From Cyanobacteria bacterium UBA11370 (GTDB taxonomy: Bacteria > Cyanobacteriota > Cyanobacteriia > Cyanobacteriales > Coleofasciculaceae), in assembly GCA_003486645.1 (NCBI GenBank), contig DNGI01000181.1, forward strand, positions 1 through 10,103: a stretch of DNA of 10,103 nucleotides, given 5' to 3'. The translations under genes were made by a program, and so were the position numbers. This document shows positions 1 to 6,788 of this stretch, one piece after another (within the stretch, counting starts at the first letter, position 1; each line of letters starts with the position of its first letter). A model generated the notes under the pieces. It saw only the letters and a list, made by a program, of their open reading frames with translations. It was not told the DNA's origin and did no database searches.

Positions 1-30
1 TTGAGTCATACCTCACATTCTACCACATTC

Positions 31-70
31 CCTGTAAAGCCGTCCTCGAAGGACGGGGTTTCTACCCATT
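31..70 (+). mobile_element. Isolated TnpB-type right-end hairpin
   Basis: A perfect 7-bp stem (CCGTCCT at 40-46, loop CGA, AGGACGG at 50-56) is followed by GGGTTTCTACCC. A short GC-rich hairpin followed by a GGGGTTT..CCC stretch is what I know from the right ends of IS200/IS605-type TnpB elements in cyanobacteria. No tnpB lies on the inner side within the window. The element body is therefore either just outside the left edge or lost. The open frame across 1-192 has no recognisable protein features and I do not call it a gene. The sequence shows only the hairpin; its assignment to a transposon end is inferred. Confidence 0.4.
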
Positions 71-100
71 TTTCTGATGATCGAATGAGAAGGGTTGAAG

Positions 101-139
101 CAATCCAAAATTCAAAATCTAAAATTCAAAATCGGATTG
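101..139. repeat. AT-rich direct repeat inside a short inverted repeat
   Basis: Two tandem 14-mers that differ only in the last base (AAAATTCAAAATCT at 107-120 and AAAATTCAAAATCG at 121-134) are bracketed by CAATCC (101-106) and GGATTG (134-139). The type is common between cyanobacterial genes. It lies about 110 bp upstream of the polysaccharide ATPase gene. No promoter role can be shown. Confidence 0.6.
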
Positions 140-248
140 AGTTAGAATACTGGCACAACTATAAAAGTCTCCAGAGGATCTGCTTGAGTTAAGATTCCCC
201 AGCCAACAGGTAGAACCCTTGCTTCATTACTAGTTCGGTGAAATTGCT

Positions 249-2492
249 ATGAGTCACCCCTTAGTCAAACGTTATATTATTGCTCTCGATCAACATAAAT
301 TAAAGGGAATTTTTATTTTTGGTCTAATTAGCGGGCTATCGGGCGTTGTTGCGATTATGCCCTCTTCACCCACTCCTGTCTCTTTTCAGGCTCTGGGCAT
401 ATTAACGATTACTACCCCACCCAAAGTCTTTTCTGAAACAGGAAGCGAAATTCAGCAGCAGGGTACGCAAATCACCCAAGAGATGCTGTTGGCACCGAAT
501 GTGATTGAAGCAACAGCCGTGGCGGTGGGAAGTAAGCCACAAGAGATTGCCAAGAATGCAGAGGTGAAGATTAAAGGAGAAGAAGAGGAAAAAGGCGGAG
601 GTGGCGCAAAAGGAGGAGCAGCAGCTTCATCCATTATTGGAGTACTCTACAAAGATAGCGATCCCGAAAGAGCAGCCAAAACTCTCAGTGTTCTCTTAGA
701 AAAAATGGTCGAGCAGAGTCGCTTGATTAATAGCGAACGTCTCCGCACGATTATTGAGTCGATAGAAAACCGTTCAGCAGAAGCCGAAGATGAACTCAAG
801 AAAGCTCAAGAAGAGTTAGAGCGCTATAACCGGATTGAAGGAGCGGCTTTGGCAGCAGCTCAAGATGGCACATTACTGGGAGGAATTAGCGGTAGCCAAC
901 AACAGCAACGCCAAATTCAACTTAACTTAGAGGGTCTGGAAACTCAAATGGCTAGCCTGGAAAAACGGCTGGGTTTGAATGCAGATGAAGCTTATACCAA
1001 TTCAGCTCTTAGTGCCGACCCCATTATCGCTAGCCTGCGAGGTCAGATTCAACAAGTCGAGACGCAGATCAAAACCCTCAGCCAGGATTTGCGAGATCTA
1101 CACCCTCAGATGATCGAGTTGCGAAAACAACAAAAAACATTTGAGGCATTGTTACAAGAAAGGGCTGCTGAGGTCATTGGTGGCAACGGCTTGGGAGAAG
1201 CCTTAACCCCCAGTAAAATTCGTGCGGACAGCAGCCTCGACCCAGCACGCAAAGCATTAGCCGATCAATTAGTCGCTTTATCAACCCAGCGAGATACCCT
1301 CAAGCAGCAACTTGAAGCGACCAAGAGGACTGAACAGGAACTCCTCAAGCGGTATCAACGGATTCCTACCAAGCAGCTTGAACAAATGCGGCTGAATCAG
1401 AAATTTCAGATTAAACAAAGCTTTTACAGCACCTTGCAAGCCTCGCTCATTGATGCTAAAGCAGCCGAAGCTGAAACGGTCAGTAATCTGAGTATTGCCC
1501 AGCCTCCACAAGTGAGCAAGATTGGAGGTGAGGACAACGGTATGAATCCAGTGGTAGTCTTAGCCGGTGGAACAGTTGGAGGTTTGGTACTGGCGGCGGC
1601 TTCTATTCTGTTACTCGCTATCTTGGATAACAAGCTCTATTCACCCCAAGAGATCCGGCAGATTCTGGCACAACAGGATGTCCGACTCTTCGGAGAATTG
1701 CCAGTGGTCACGAATACCGATCCAGACTTGGGTCAGACGGGAATTATACTTCAGTCCGATTCTCCTTATTTAGAGTTCTACGAACGGTTCCGCAGCAGTC
1801 TGCGTCGTGGGGAACATAAATCCTTAAAAATGGTGTTGGTCACTAGCACAGTTGAGGGAGAAGGTAAAACTGTGAGTGCTTATAACCTAGCAATTGCTTC
1901 GGCACAAGCTGGGAAGCGCACCCTAGTTATAGAGGCAAATTTGCGATCGCCCTCCCAAGCCCAATTCCTGGGAGTCACCATTGATCCAGCAGCAAAAATT
2001 GAACCCCTACGTTACTACAATTCTCTCAGTGAATGCGTGAAATTAGCGCCGAATATTGAGAATTTATACATTATTCCCAGTCCTGGCCCAGTACGACAAG
2101 CTGTTGCTATCCTTGAATCAAGTGAACTGAAGCAGTTGCTAGCAGAAGCTCGTGGTCGCTTTGATTTTGTGGTTATCGATACTCCCTCTCTCTCCCGTTG
2201 CGATGATGCGTTATCCCTGCAACCTCTAACTGAGGGTATGATCCTCGTAACCCGACCCGGATACACTCAAAAGGCAATCTTAAATCAGGCTACTCAGGAA
2301 TTAACTGAAGCCGAACCATCTCCTCTTTTGGGCGCAATTATTAACGGTGCAGATACGTCTGTTCCTGTTGCTCCCCCTGAAGAAATTAAAGAAGAAATTG
2401 AAACTGAATATGAGGAAGAGGAAGTCTTTGAGGAGGACGAATTGGAAGAGGACGAGGAAGAGCAAATCCCCACAGGTGCAGCACGGTTCTAA
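249..2492 (+). CDS. Wzz/GumC-type polysaccharide co-polymerase fused to a BY-kinase-like P-loop domain
   Basis: This 747-aa protein has the Wzc layout. A membrane segment lies at about 20-37, then a large periplasmic part with coiled-coil character (about 150-420), a second membrane segment (about 435-459), then a cytoplasmic P-loop domain. Proteins of this family control chain length and export of capsular or exopolysaccharide, and many autophosphorylate on tyrosine. Walker A is TSTVEGEGKT (532-541, K540) and Walker B is FDFVVIDTPS (638-647, D644). Two oddities stand out. The Walker A' motif reads LVIEANLRSP (559-568), so both acidic positions of the usual D-x-D are changed. The tail (711-738) is almost all Glu/Asp with a single Tyr (Y721), not the usual tyrosine cluster. 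A Gly/Lys/Glu-rich low-complexity insert sits at 109-126. ATP binding looks likely and tyrosine-kinase activity doubtful. The ATG at 249 has no strong ribosome-binding site. No polysaccharide genes are adjacent in the window. Confidence 0.9.
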   Translation: MSHPLVKRYIIALDQHKLKGIFIFGLISGLSGVVAIMPSSPTPVSFQALGILTITTPPKVFSETGSEIQQQGTQITQEMLLAPNVIEATAVAVGSKPQEIAKNAEVKIKGEEEEKGGGGAKGGAAASSIIGVLYKDSDPERAAKTLSVLLEKMVEQSRLINSERLRTIIESIENRSAEAEDELKKAQEELERYNRIEGAALAAAQDGTLLGGISGSQQQQRQIQLNLEGLETQMASLEKRLGLNADEAYTNSALSADPIIASLRGQIQQVETQIKTLSQDLRDLHPQMIELRKQQKTFEALLQERAAEVIGGNGLGEALTPSKIRADSSLDPARKALADQLVALSTQRDTLKQQLEATKRTEQELLKRYQRIPTKQLEQMRLNQKFQIKQSFYSTLQASLIDAKAAEAETVSNLSIAQPPQVSKIGGEDNGMNPVVVLAGGTVGGLVLAAASILLLAILDNKLYSPQEIRQILAQQDVRLFGELPVVTNTDPDLGQTGIILQSDSPYLEFYERFRSSLRRGEHKSLKMVLVTSTVEGEGKTVSAYNLAIASAQAGKRTLVIEANLRSPSQAQFLGVTIDPAAKIEPLRYYNSLSECVKLAPNIENLYIIPSPGPVRQAVAILESSELKQLLAEARGRFDFVVIDTPSLSRCDDALSLQPLTEGMILVTRPGYTQKAILNQATQELTEAEPSPLLGAIINGADTSVPVAPPEEIKEEIETEYEEEEVFEEDELEEDEEEQIPTGAARF

Positions 2493-2540
2493 ACGATTAA
2501 GAAAGAAAGAGAGCTATGTAATTCAGAACACCTAATTGTT

Positions 2541-2589
2541 AATGGCTAATGGCTAATGGCTAATAGCTAATGGCTAATAGCTAATGGCT
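2541..2589. repeat. Heptanucleotide tandem array (7 x AATGGCT/AATAGCT)
   Basis: Seven uninterrupted 7-bp units run end to end: five AATGGCT and two AATAGCT (units 4 and 6). This is the short tandemly repeated (STRR-like) class common in filamentous cyanobacteria. It lies 48 bp after the stop of the polysaccharide ATPase and about 200 bp before chlP. Because 7 is not a multiple of 3, changes in copy number would be harmless here but would shift spacing to upstream elements. Confidence 0.95.
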
Positions 2590-2595
2590 AAATGA

Positions 2596-2687
2596 TAATA
2601 TTACAAAGATCAAAATTGTACCTGTACCCCATCCGCTATCCAATCCGTTGCCACAATTGTTAAGTAATATTACACCCATTTGTTAAG
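2596..2687 (+). promoter_or_regulatory. Possible chlP upstream control region
   Basis: The stretch before chlP carries paired short motifs. TAATATTACA occurs at 2596-2605 and 2665-2674. The second copy lies in the perfect 10-bp palindrome GTAATATTAC (2664-2673). TTGTTAAG occurs at 2657-2664 and 2680-2687, 23 bp apart. Such spacing suits a dimeric regulator, but I see no clean -35/-10 pair and no confident match to a known regulator site. The motifs are seen; the function is inferred. Confidence 0.25.
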
Positions 2688-2776
2688 GTGTATTTCAACT
2701 TGCCGCAGATCACCAGCTCTTCGTTAACCGAGCGAAACGTCCGTGATACCATGCGATCCTGTACCTCGAAAACGAT

Positions 2777-2782
2777 AGGGAG
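2777..2782 (+). promoter_or_regulatory. Ribosome-binding site that sets the chlP start
   Basis: AGGGAG ends 5 nt before the ATG at 2788. The alternative in-frame GTG at 2782 overlaps this site, so it could not use it. This favours the ATG. Confidence 0.7.
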
Positions 2783-2787
2783 TGAAA

Positions 2788-4011
2788 ATGCCAGCACTAA
2801 GGGTTGCTGTTGTTGGGTCAGGACCAGCCGGATCGTCTGCCGCTGAGACTTTAGCAAAAGCAGGAATCGAAACCTACTTGTTTGAGCGTAAGCTAGACAA
2901 TGCGAAGCCCTGTGGCGGTGCCATTCCATTGTGTATGGTGAGTGAGTTTGACCTGCCGCCGGAAATTATTGACCGACGGGTGAGAAAAATGAAAATGATC
3001 TCGCCGTCTAATATAGAGGTCGATATCAATCTCATAAAAGAAGACGAATATATTGGAATGTGCCGTCGTGAAGTGCTAGATGGCTTCATGCGCGATCGCG
3101 CAGCCAAATTAGGCGCTAATTTAATTAACGGTACAGTCCACAAGCTTGATATTCCCACCAATAATACCGCTCCTTATACCCTCCATTACGCCGACCATTC
3201 CGATGGCAGTCTCAATGGGGTACAAAAAACCCTGAAAGTAGACTTAGTGATCGGTGCCGATGGCGCAAATTCCCGCGTAGCGAAGGCAATTGATGCGGGG
3301 GACTACAATTATGCGATCGCCTTCCAAGAGCGAATTCGTCTGCCAGAACCTATGATGAATTACTACGAAGATCTGGCAGAAATGTATGTCGGTAACGATG
3401 TGTCCCCCGACTTTTACGCCTGGGTATTCCCCAAATACGACCATGTAGCCGTCGGTACGGGGACGATGAAGATAAACCAAGCCTTAATTAAAAAGCTGCA
3501 AGCGGGAATTCGGGAACGAGCAGCCAAGAAATTAGAGGGTGGTGAGATTATTAAAGTAGAAGCCCATCCCATTCCTGAACACCCCAGACCTCGCCGGGTT
3601 GTGGGACGAGTTGCGTTAGTGGGAGATGCAGCGGGAACCGTGACTAAATCGTCCGGTGAGGGGATTTACTTTGCGGCAAAATCAGCGCGGATGTGTGCGG
3701 AAACGATAGTGGAAACCTCTAACGGGGGTAGTCGCATTCCGACAGAAGATGACCTTAAACTGTATCTGAAGCGCTGGGATAAAAAGTATGGCATGACCTA
3801 CAAAGTCCTGGATATTCTGCAAACCGTCTTCTATCGTTCCGATGCGACACGGGAAGCATTTGTGGAAATGTGTGCGGATAAGGATGTGCAGAAGCTAACG
3901 TTTGATAGCTATCTGTATAAAACTGTAGTCCCGGCTAATCCGTTAGTGCAGCTTAAGATTACTGCGAAAACGATTGGTAGCTTATTGCGGGGGAGTGCGT
4001 TAGCGCCTTAG
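2788..4011 (+). CDS. chlP: Geranylgeranyl diphosphate/geranylgeranyl-chlorophyll reductase
   Basis: ChlP uses NADPH to reduce three double bonds of the geranylgeranyl chain, giving the phytyl group of chlorophyll a and phytyl diphosphate for tocopherol and phylloquinone. From the ATG at 2788 the protein is 407 aa, the length I recall for cyanobacterial ChlP. The N-terminal FAD/dinucleotide site is VVGSGPAG (8-15, GxGxxG), with acidic E33 ending the next strand. The family signature PCGGAIP follows at 41-47. The second FAD motif is DLVIGADGANS (152-162), and ALVGDAAG at 276-283 is the third FAD-contact motif of this flavoprotein class. No frame damage or missing motif is visible. Two HIP1 sites (3092, 3313) lie within the gene, as expected for a long-resident host gene. 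It stands alone, flanked by repeat-bearing spacers. Confidence 0.97.
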   Translation: MPALRVAVVGSGPAGSSAAETLAKAGIETYLFERKLDNAKPCGGAIPLCMVSEFDLPPEIIDRRVRKMKMISPSNIEVDINLIKEDEYIGMCRREVLDGFMRDRAAKLGANLINGTVHKLDIPTNNTAPYTLHYADHSDGSLNGVQKTLKVDLVIGADGANSRVAKAIDAGDYNYAIAFQERIRLPEPMMNYYEDLAEMYVGNDVSPDFYAWVFPKYDHVAVGTGTMKINQALIKKLQAGIRERAAKKLEGGEIIKVEAHPIPEHPRPRRVVGRVALVGDAAGTVTKSSGEGIYFAAKSARMCAETIVETSNGGSRIPTEDDLKLYLKRWDKKYGMTYKVLDILQTVFYRSDATREAFVEMCADKDVQKLTFDSYLYKTVVPANPLVQLKITAKTIGSLLRGSALAP

Positions 4012-4058
4012 TTTTAGGTGTTTGGTGTTAGATCAAATCCGCCGTGAAGGCACACATT

Positions 4059-4089
4059 TGTAGAGACGTTGCATTGCAACGTCTCTACA
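4059..4089. repeat. Near-perfect 31-bp palindrome after chlP
   Basis: A 15-bp arm, TGTAGAGACGTTGCA (4059-4073), is followed by one base and its exact reverse complement (4075-4089). This GTAGAGACGTTGCA family of palindromes recurs between genes in many cyanobacterial genomes. It lies 48 bp after the chlP stop. As RNA it would fold into a strong hairpin, followed by GGGTTTTGTT. It may end chlP transcription or protect the 3' end, though the T-run is weak for a classical terminator. Confidence 0.85.
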
Positions 4090-4152
4090 GGGTTTTGTTA
4101 ATATGTTAGGGTTTAAAGCTGTAACTTAATTGCTGGATACCTGTACCCATTG

Positions 4153-4338
4153 CTACTCATTTTTGGGTAGGTCTGATATCAAACTATCGACATATTCTCT
4201 TAGCCGCTCCTGCCAGTCGGGAACGGCTTTTAGTTTTTCCTTTTGTCCAACGTATCCCTTGAATGCGATCGCCTCTTTATCTAGCGGTCGTTTTAGTAGC
4301 TTTTTGGCTCCTAGTTTATGTCCTTTTTGAAAAGGCAT
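4153..4338 (-). CDS. Small basic protein of unknown function (61 aa)
   Basis: I can assign no function. The N-terminus is short, basic and Gly-rich (MPFQKGHKLGAKK). A likely amphipathic helix rich in Lys, Glu and Trp follows (KLKAVPDWQERLREYVDSL, about 35-53). A good ribosome-binding site supports the start: AGGGG (complement of 4345-4349), 6 nt before the ATG at 4338. A HIP1 site (4265) lies inside the frame, suggesting old host DNA. The F-x-KGH-x-x-G opening recalls small cyanobacterial and phage-related proteins, but this is only an impression. The gene is divergent from tnpB, with 57 bp between the starts. The opposite-strand open frame (4130-4330) looks like a shadow. Confidence 0.55.
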   Translation of the reverse strand: MPFQKGHKLGAKKLLKRPLDKEAIAFKGYVGQKEKLKAVPDWQERLREYVDSLISDLPKNE

Positions 4339-4344
4339 TGATAA

Positions 4345-4349
4345 CCCCT
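4345..4349 (-). promoter_or_regulatory. Ribosome-binding site of the 61-aa gene
   Basis: On the minus strand AGGGG stands 6 nt before the ATG at 4338. It is one of the best such sites in the window and the main reason to believe this small gene. Confidence 0.55.
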
Positions 4350-4395
4350 AAAATATTAGTTAACTTATATACAGAGCATAACATTAGGTCGAGAG

Positions 4396-5484
4396 ATGTT
4401 GATAGGGTTCAAAACCGAGTTAAAACTCAACGACAATCAACGAACACAGTTGGTTAAACATTGTGGGGTAGCGCGTCACGCTTGGAATTGGGGACTAGCG
4501 CTAACCAAGAATATTCTTGACCATAACAAAGCTAACCCACAGGACAAAATCAAGTTTCCTACTGCGGTAGACCTTCACAAGCTACTTGTAGCGATGGTTA
4601 AACCTGAATGCCCCTGGTATTACCAGGTCAGCAAGTGCGCTCCACAGTATGCCTTGAGGCAGCTATCAGAAGCATGGAAACAGGCATTTAAGAAAATCAA
4701 GCAACCACCACGATTCAAGAAGAAGGGACGCGCTGATAGCTTCACTGTTGATGGTTCATTGGCTGTTGACCATTTCCGGGTCAAAGTGCCTGTAGTTGGA
4801 TGGCTTAAAACCTATGAACATCTACCAGTTGACCAAAAGCCTAAATCTTTCACGATAAGCCGCAGAGCCGATAGATGGTTTATTAGCTGGAAGATTGAGA
4901 TAGAGCCAACCAATGAGGTTAAGTCAGTTGCCGTTGTAGGTGTTGACCTAGGCATTAAAGCACTGGCAACACTATCAACTCGTCAGGTGTTTGAAGGTGC
5001 TAAAAGCTATTCGTATTACGAGAAAAAACTCTCTAGGTTACAATGGCTAAATCGCCATAAAGTCAAAGGTTCTAGCAACTGGAAAAAGGCTCAAATCAAG
5101 ATAGCAAGGCTGCATAGAAAAATAGCCAATATTCGCAAGGACACATTGCACAAATTGACATCTTATCTCGCCAAAAACCACGGCAGGATTGGGATTGAAG
5201 ATTTGAATGTATCAGGGATGTTGGCAAATCACAAGCTAGCCAAAGCTATTGCAGATATGGGATTTTTTGAATTTCGTCGTCAGTTGACCTATAAATGTGA
5301 ACTGTACGGCTCGGAATTGGTTGTAGTGGATAGATGGTTTCCCAGCAGCAAGATGTGTTCGGGTTGCGAAACTATAAAAGAAACACTTTCCTTAGCGCAA
5401 AGAGTGTTCCATTGCGACCACTGCGGTTTCGAAATTGACCGCGACTTAAACGCTTCCATTAATTTAGAAAAAGCTGTCAGTTAG
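4396..5484 (+). CDS. tnpB: TnpB, RNA-guided nuclease of an IS200/IS605-type (IS1341-like) element
   Basis: TnpB cuts DNA matching a guide carried at the 3' end of an omega-RNA transcribed from the element's right end; it is the ancestor-type nuclease of Cas12. The 362 aa start with the usual OrfB N-terminal domain (MLIGFKTELKLNDNQ, with ARHAWNWGL near 27-35). RuvC-I is VGVDLGIKAL with D184. RuvC-II is IGIEDLNVSGM with E268. The zinc finger is CSGC (321-324) and CDHC (340-343). RuvC-III is EIDRDLNASINL with D350. The catalytic triad is complete, so the protein may be active. The C-terminus stops soon after NASINLEKAVS, which is short for the family. No TnpA transposase gene is in the window, so mobility would need one in trans. 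The frame holds no HIP1 site, compatible with recent arrival. The ribosome-binding site is weak. Confidence 0.95.
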   Translation: MLIGFKTELKLNDNQRTQLVKHCGVARHAWNWGLALTKNILDHNKANPQDKIKFPTAVDLHKLLVAMVKPECPWYYQVSKCAPQYALRQLSEAWKQAFKKIKQPPRFKKKGRADSFTVDGSLAVDHFRVKVPVVGWLKTYEHLPVDQKPKSFTISRRADRWFISWKIEIEPTNEVKSVAVVGVDLGIKALATLSTRQVFEGAKSYSYYEKKLSRLQWLNRHKVKGSSNWKKAQIKIARLHRKIANIRKDTLHKLTSYLAKNHGRIGIEDLNVSGMLANHKLAKAIADMGFFEFRRQLTYKCELYGSELVVVDRWFPSSKMCSGCETIKETLSLAQRVFHCDHCGFEIDRDLNASINLEKAVS

Positions 5485-5640
5485 ACAGTGTTAGCCTGTA
5501 GACAGAGTGCTGCCGACAGTTCTGGTTGTTAGCGAAGCGGACGCAGCGCTAGCGAGTAAGCAGGAAGTGAGCGCCAAGTACCCTCTCTAGTACAAGTTAT
5601 CTAGCAAGTGAAAGGTCTAGCTGTGGGTAGGCTTGGGTAG
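5485..5640 (+). ncRNA. Candidate omega-RNA scaffold / right end of the tnpB element
   Basis: TnpB elements carry their guide-RNA scaffold in the 3' end of the gene and the right end that follows. This stretch has self-complementary pieces, for example TAGCG (5530-5534) with CGCTA (5547-5551), and GTAC repeated around 5578-5593. The block 5493-5518 matches the minus strand at 9240-9215 at 19 of 26 positions without gaps. Both loci then have AGCAGGAAG (5559-5567 here). Preservation in two separate elements fits a structured RNA. The exact 3' boundary and any guide cannot be placed; no clear right-end hairpin like the one at 40-56 is visible. Confidence 0.35.
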
Positions 5641-5809
5641 GTCTTATGTAACGGTCGCTAATTAGCCAGATTGGTTATGAGTATGATGTCCAGCAAATCA
5701 CCCCTAATAAAAAGTCTCCCTCTCTCCCCCTCTCCCCCTCACTCTTTTTTAGCGTTATTCAACCGAACATGATATGACCGGATCAGTGCATTAATACCTG
5801 ATACCTAAA
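5641..5809. other. Spacer between tnpB element and rpaA with a pyrimidine tract
   Basis: No gene is seen. An uneven run of C and T (5715-5740) of the TCTCCCCCTCT type is followed by ACTCTTTTTT (5741-5750). On the minus strand this lies downstream of rpaA as a G/A-rich run; on the plus strand it ends in a T-run. It has no convincing hairpin stem, so I do not call it a terminator. Similar G/A-rich sequence closes the window (10083-10103). Confidence 0.5.
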
Positions 5810-6541
5810 TCACCCCACATCTACCGCTAATTGTTGTTCCCCAGTAGGCAATTCCAAACAATATCCCGCACCGTAGACCGTTTTAATATATTTAGGATGA
5901 CGGGGATCAGGTTCTAATTTGGTTCTGAGGTGGCGGATATGTACCCGAATCGTTTCAATATCATCATCCGGGTCATATCCCCAAACTTCTTTGAGAATTT
6001 CACTCGGAGAGACGGTTTGACCGTGACGTTGGAGTAAGCAGTGTAATAATTCAAACTCTAGATGTGTTAATTTTACCGTCTGATCAAACCAAATCGTCTC
6101 AAATCGTTCTGGAACGAGGGTCAAAGGACCATAATTGAGGATTTCCGAATGCTTGGCAGCTTGGGGAATGCGATCCGTGCGTCGCAGTAGGGCACGTACC
6201 CGTGCTAGCATTTCTTCGAGTTCAAACGGCTTAGTCAAGTAATCATCCGCACCCGCATTAAAGCCTTCGACTTTATCTTGAGTTTGACTGAGTGCCGTCA
6301 ACATCAATACCGGAATATCAGCGGTGCGATCGTCCCGGCGCAACCGTTGGCAAACGGTAAAACCATCGACCTTGGGCAGCATTAAGTCAAGTATAATCAG
6401 GTCTGGCTGGATTTGTAGGGCTAGAGCCTGACCCTTGATACCATCTGGGGCTTGATTCACTTCATAACCAGCCATCTCCAGATTGATGGAGACTAATTCT
6501 GAAATTGCAGGGTCATCGTCAATTACCAGTATCCGAGGCAT
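5810..6541 (-). CDS. rpaA: Response regulator RpaA (OmpR/PhoB family), circadian output regulator
   Basis: RpaA is the DNA-binding regulator that is phosphorylated by SasA in response to the KaiABC clock and drives dusk-phase gene expression. It was first named for its effect on phycobilisome energy transfer. The receiver domain (about 1-118) keeps all active residues: D8/D9, phospho-acceptor D52 in [10 protein letters not shown]82 and K104 in YLTKPFE. A winged-helix domain (about 130-231) follows, with the characteristic [15 protein letters not shown] and [13 protein letters not shown]. The near-unbroken match to my memory of RpaA, including [19 protein letters not shown], separates it from RpaB. 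The start is either ATG 6541 (243 aa) or the adjacent GTG 6544 (244 aa, which makes the phospho-Asp residue 53 as in the standard numbering). Neither has a clear ribosome-binding site. It lies 247 bp downstream of the kinase on the same strand and probably has its own promoter. Confidence 0.95.
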   Translation of the reverse strand: MPRILVIDDDPAISELVSINLEMAGYEVNQAPDGIKGQALALQIQPDLIILDLMLPKVDGFTVCQRLRRDDRTADIPVLMLTALSQTQDKVEGFNAGADDYLTKPFELEEMLARVRALLRRTDRIPQAAKHSEILNYGPLTLVPERFETIWFDQTVKLTHLEFELLHCLLQRHGQTVSPSEILKEVWGYDPDDDIETIRVHIRHLRTKLEPDPRHPKYIKTVYGAGYCLELPTGEQQLAVDVG

Positions 6542-6578
6542 CACTAAGGACTTTTCTTTTATGGGGTTTGTTAACGTT

Positions 6579-6635
6579 CGCTAAGAACTGTTAGCGGAAA
6601 ATAACAATGCTTTACTGATTATAAAGGTGATTATA
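6579..6635 (-). promoter_or_regulatory. Possible rpaA promoter and leader dyad
   Basis: Two perfect TATAAT hexamers on the minus strand (complements of 6618-6623 and 6630-6635) sit 12 bp apart, each within the repeated TTTATAATCA. They lie about 75-95 bp before the rpaA start. No good -35 box is at the usual distance from either. Between them and the gene is a 6-bp dyad, CGCTAA (6579-6584) and TTAGCG (6591-6596). Tandem -10 boxes without -35 would suit an activator-dependent or dual-start promoter, but this is inference. Confidence 0.35.
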
Positions 6636-6788
6636 AATTAGTTCTAAAGAAAATTGGGGTTTCCTGACTTTTGAACCGAGATTCGGGTAAAATGACCAAG
6701 CGGTTGGATCTATTTGTCTGAGTTCATGGTGTTGTCCCTTCAGACCAAGCCATCTCAGTCTTAGATTAAAGATGCTATTTTGAAAGGA

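Noticed and set aside
1..192. Open frame of 63 codons at the left edge (+)
   Set aside because: It starts at the window edge, is Ser/Thr-rich with no domain, and crosses both a TnpB-type hairpin and an AT-rich repeat. It is more likely non-coding.
2015..2266. Minus-strand open frame opposite the polysaccharide ATPase
   Set aside because: It lies wholly inside the P-loop domain, whose motifs (Walker A/B) are clearly coded on the plus strand. It is a shadow.
2660..2929. Minus-strand open frame across the chlP start
   Set aside because: It overlaps the chlP ribosome-binding site and FAD motif and has no recognisable content.
4130..4330. Plus-strand open frame opposite the 61-aa gene
   Set aside because: The minus-strand frame has the better ribosome-binding site and protein-like composition; this frame is Ser/Phe/Cys-rich as expected of an antisense reading.
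4163..5644. TTGGGTAGGTCT direct repeat (4163-4174, 5633-5644) as target duplication of the tnpB element
   Set aside because: IS200/IS605-type elements do not create target duplications. About three 12-bp matches are expected by chance in 10 kb, and the left copy would lie inside the 61-aa gene's 3' end.
5715..5750. Pyrimidine tract ending in a T-run as a rho-independent terminator
   Set aside because: There is a T-run but no G-rich partner to form a stem.
6716..6745. GTCTGA/TCAGAC stem after the kinase gene as a terminator
   Set aside because: The stem has only 6 bp with an 18-nt loop and no T-run on the minus strand. Too weak to call.
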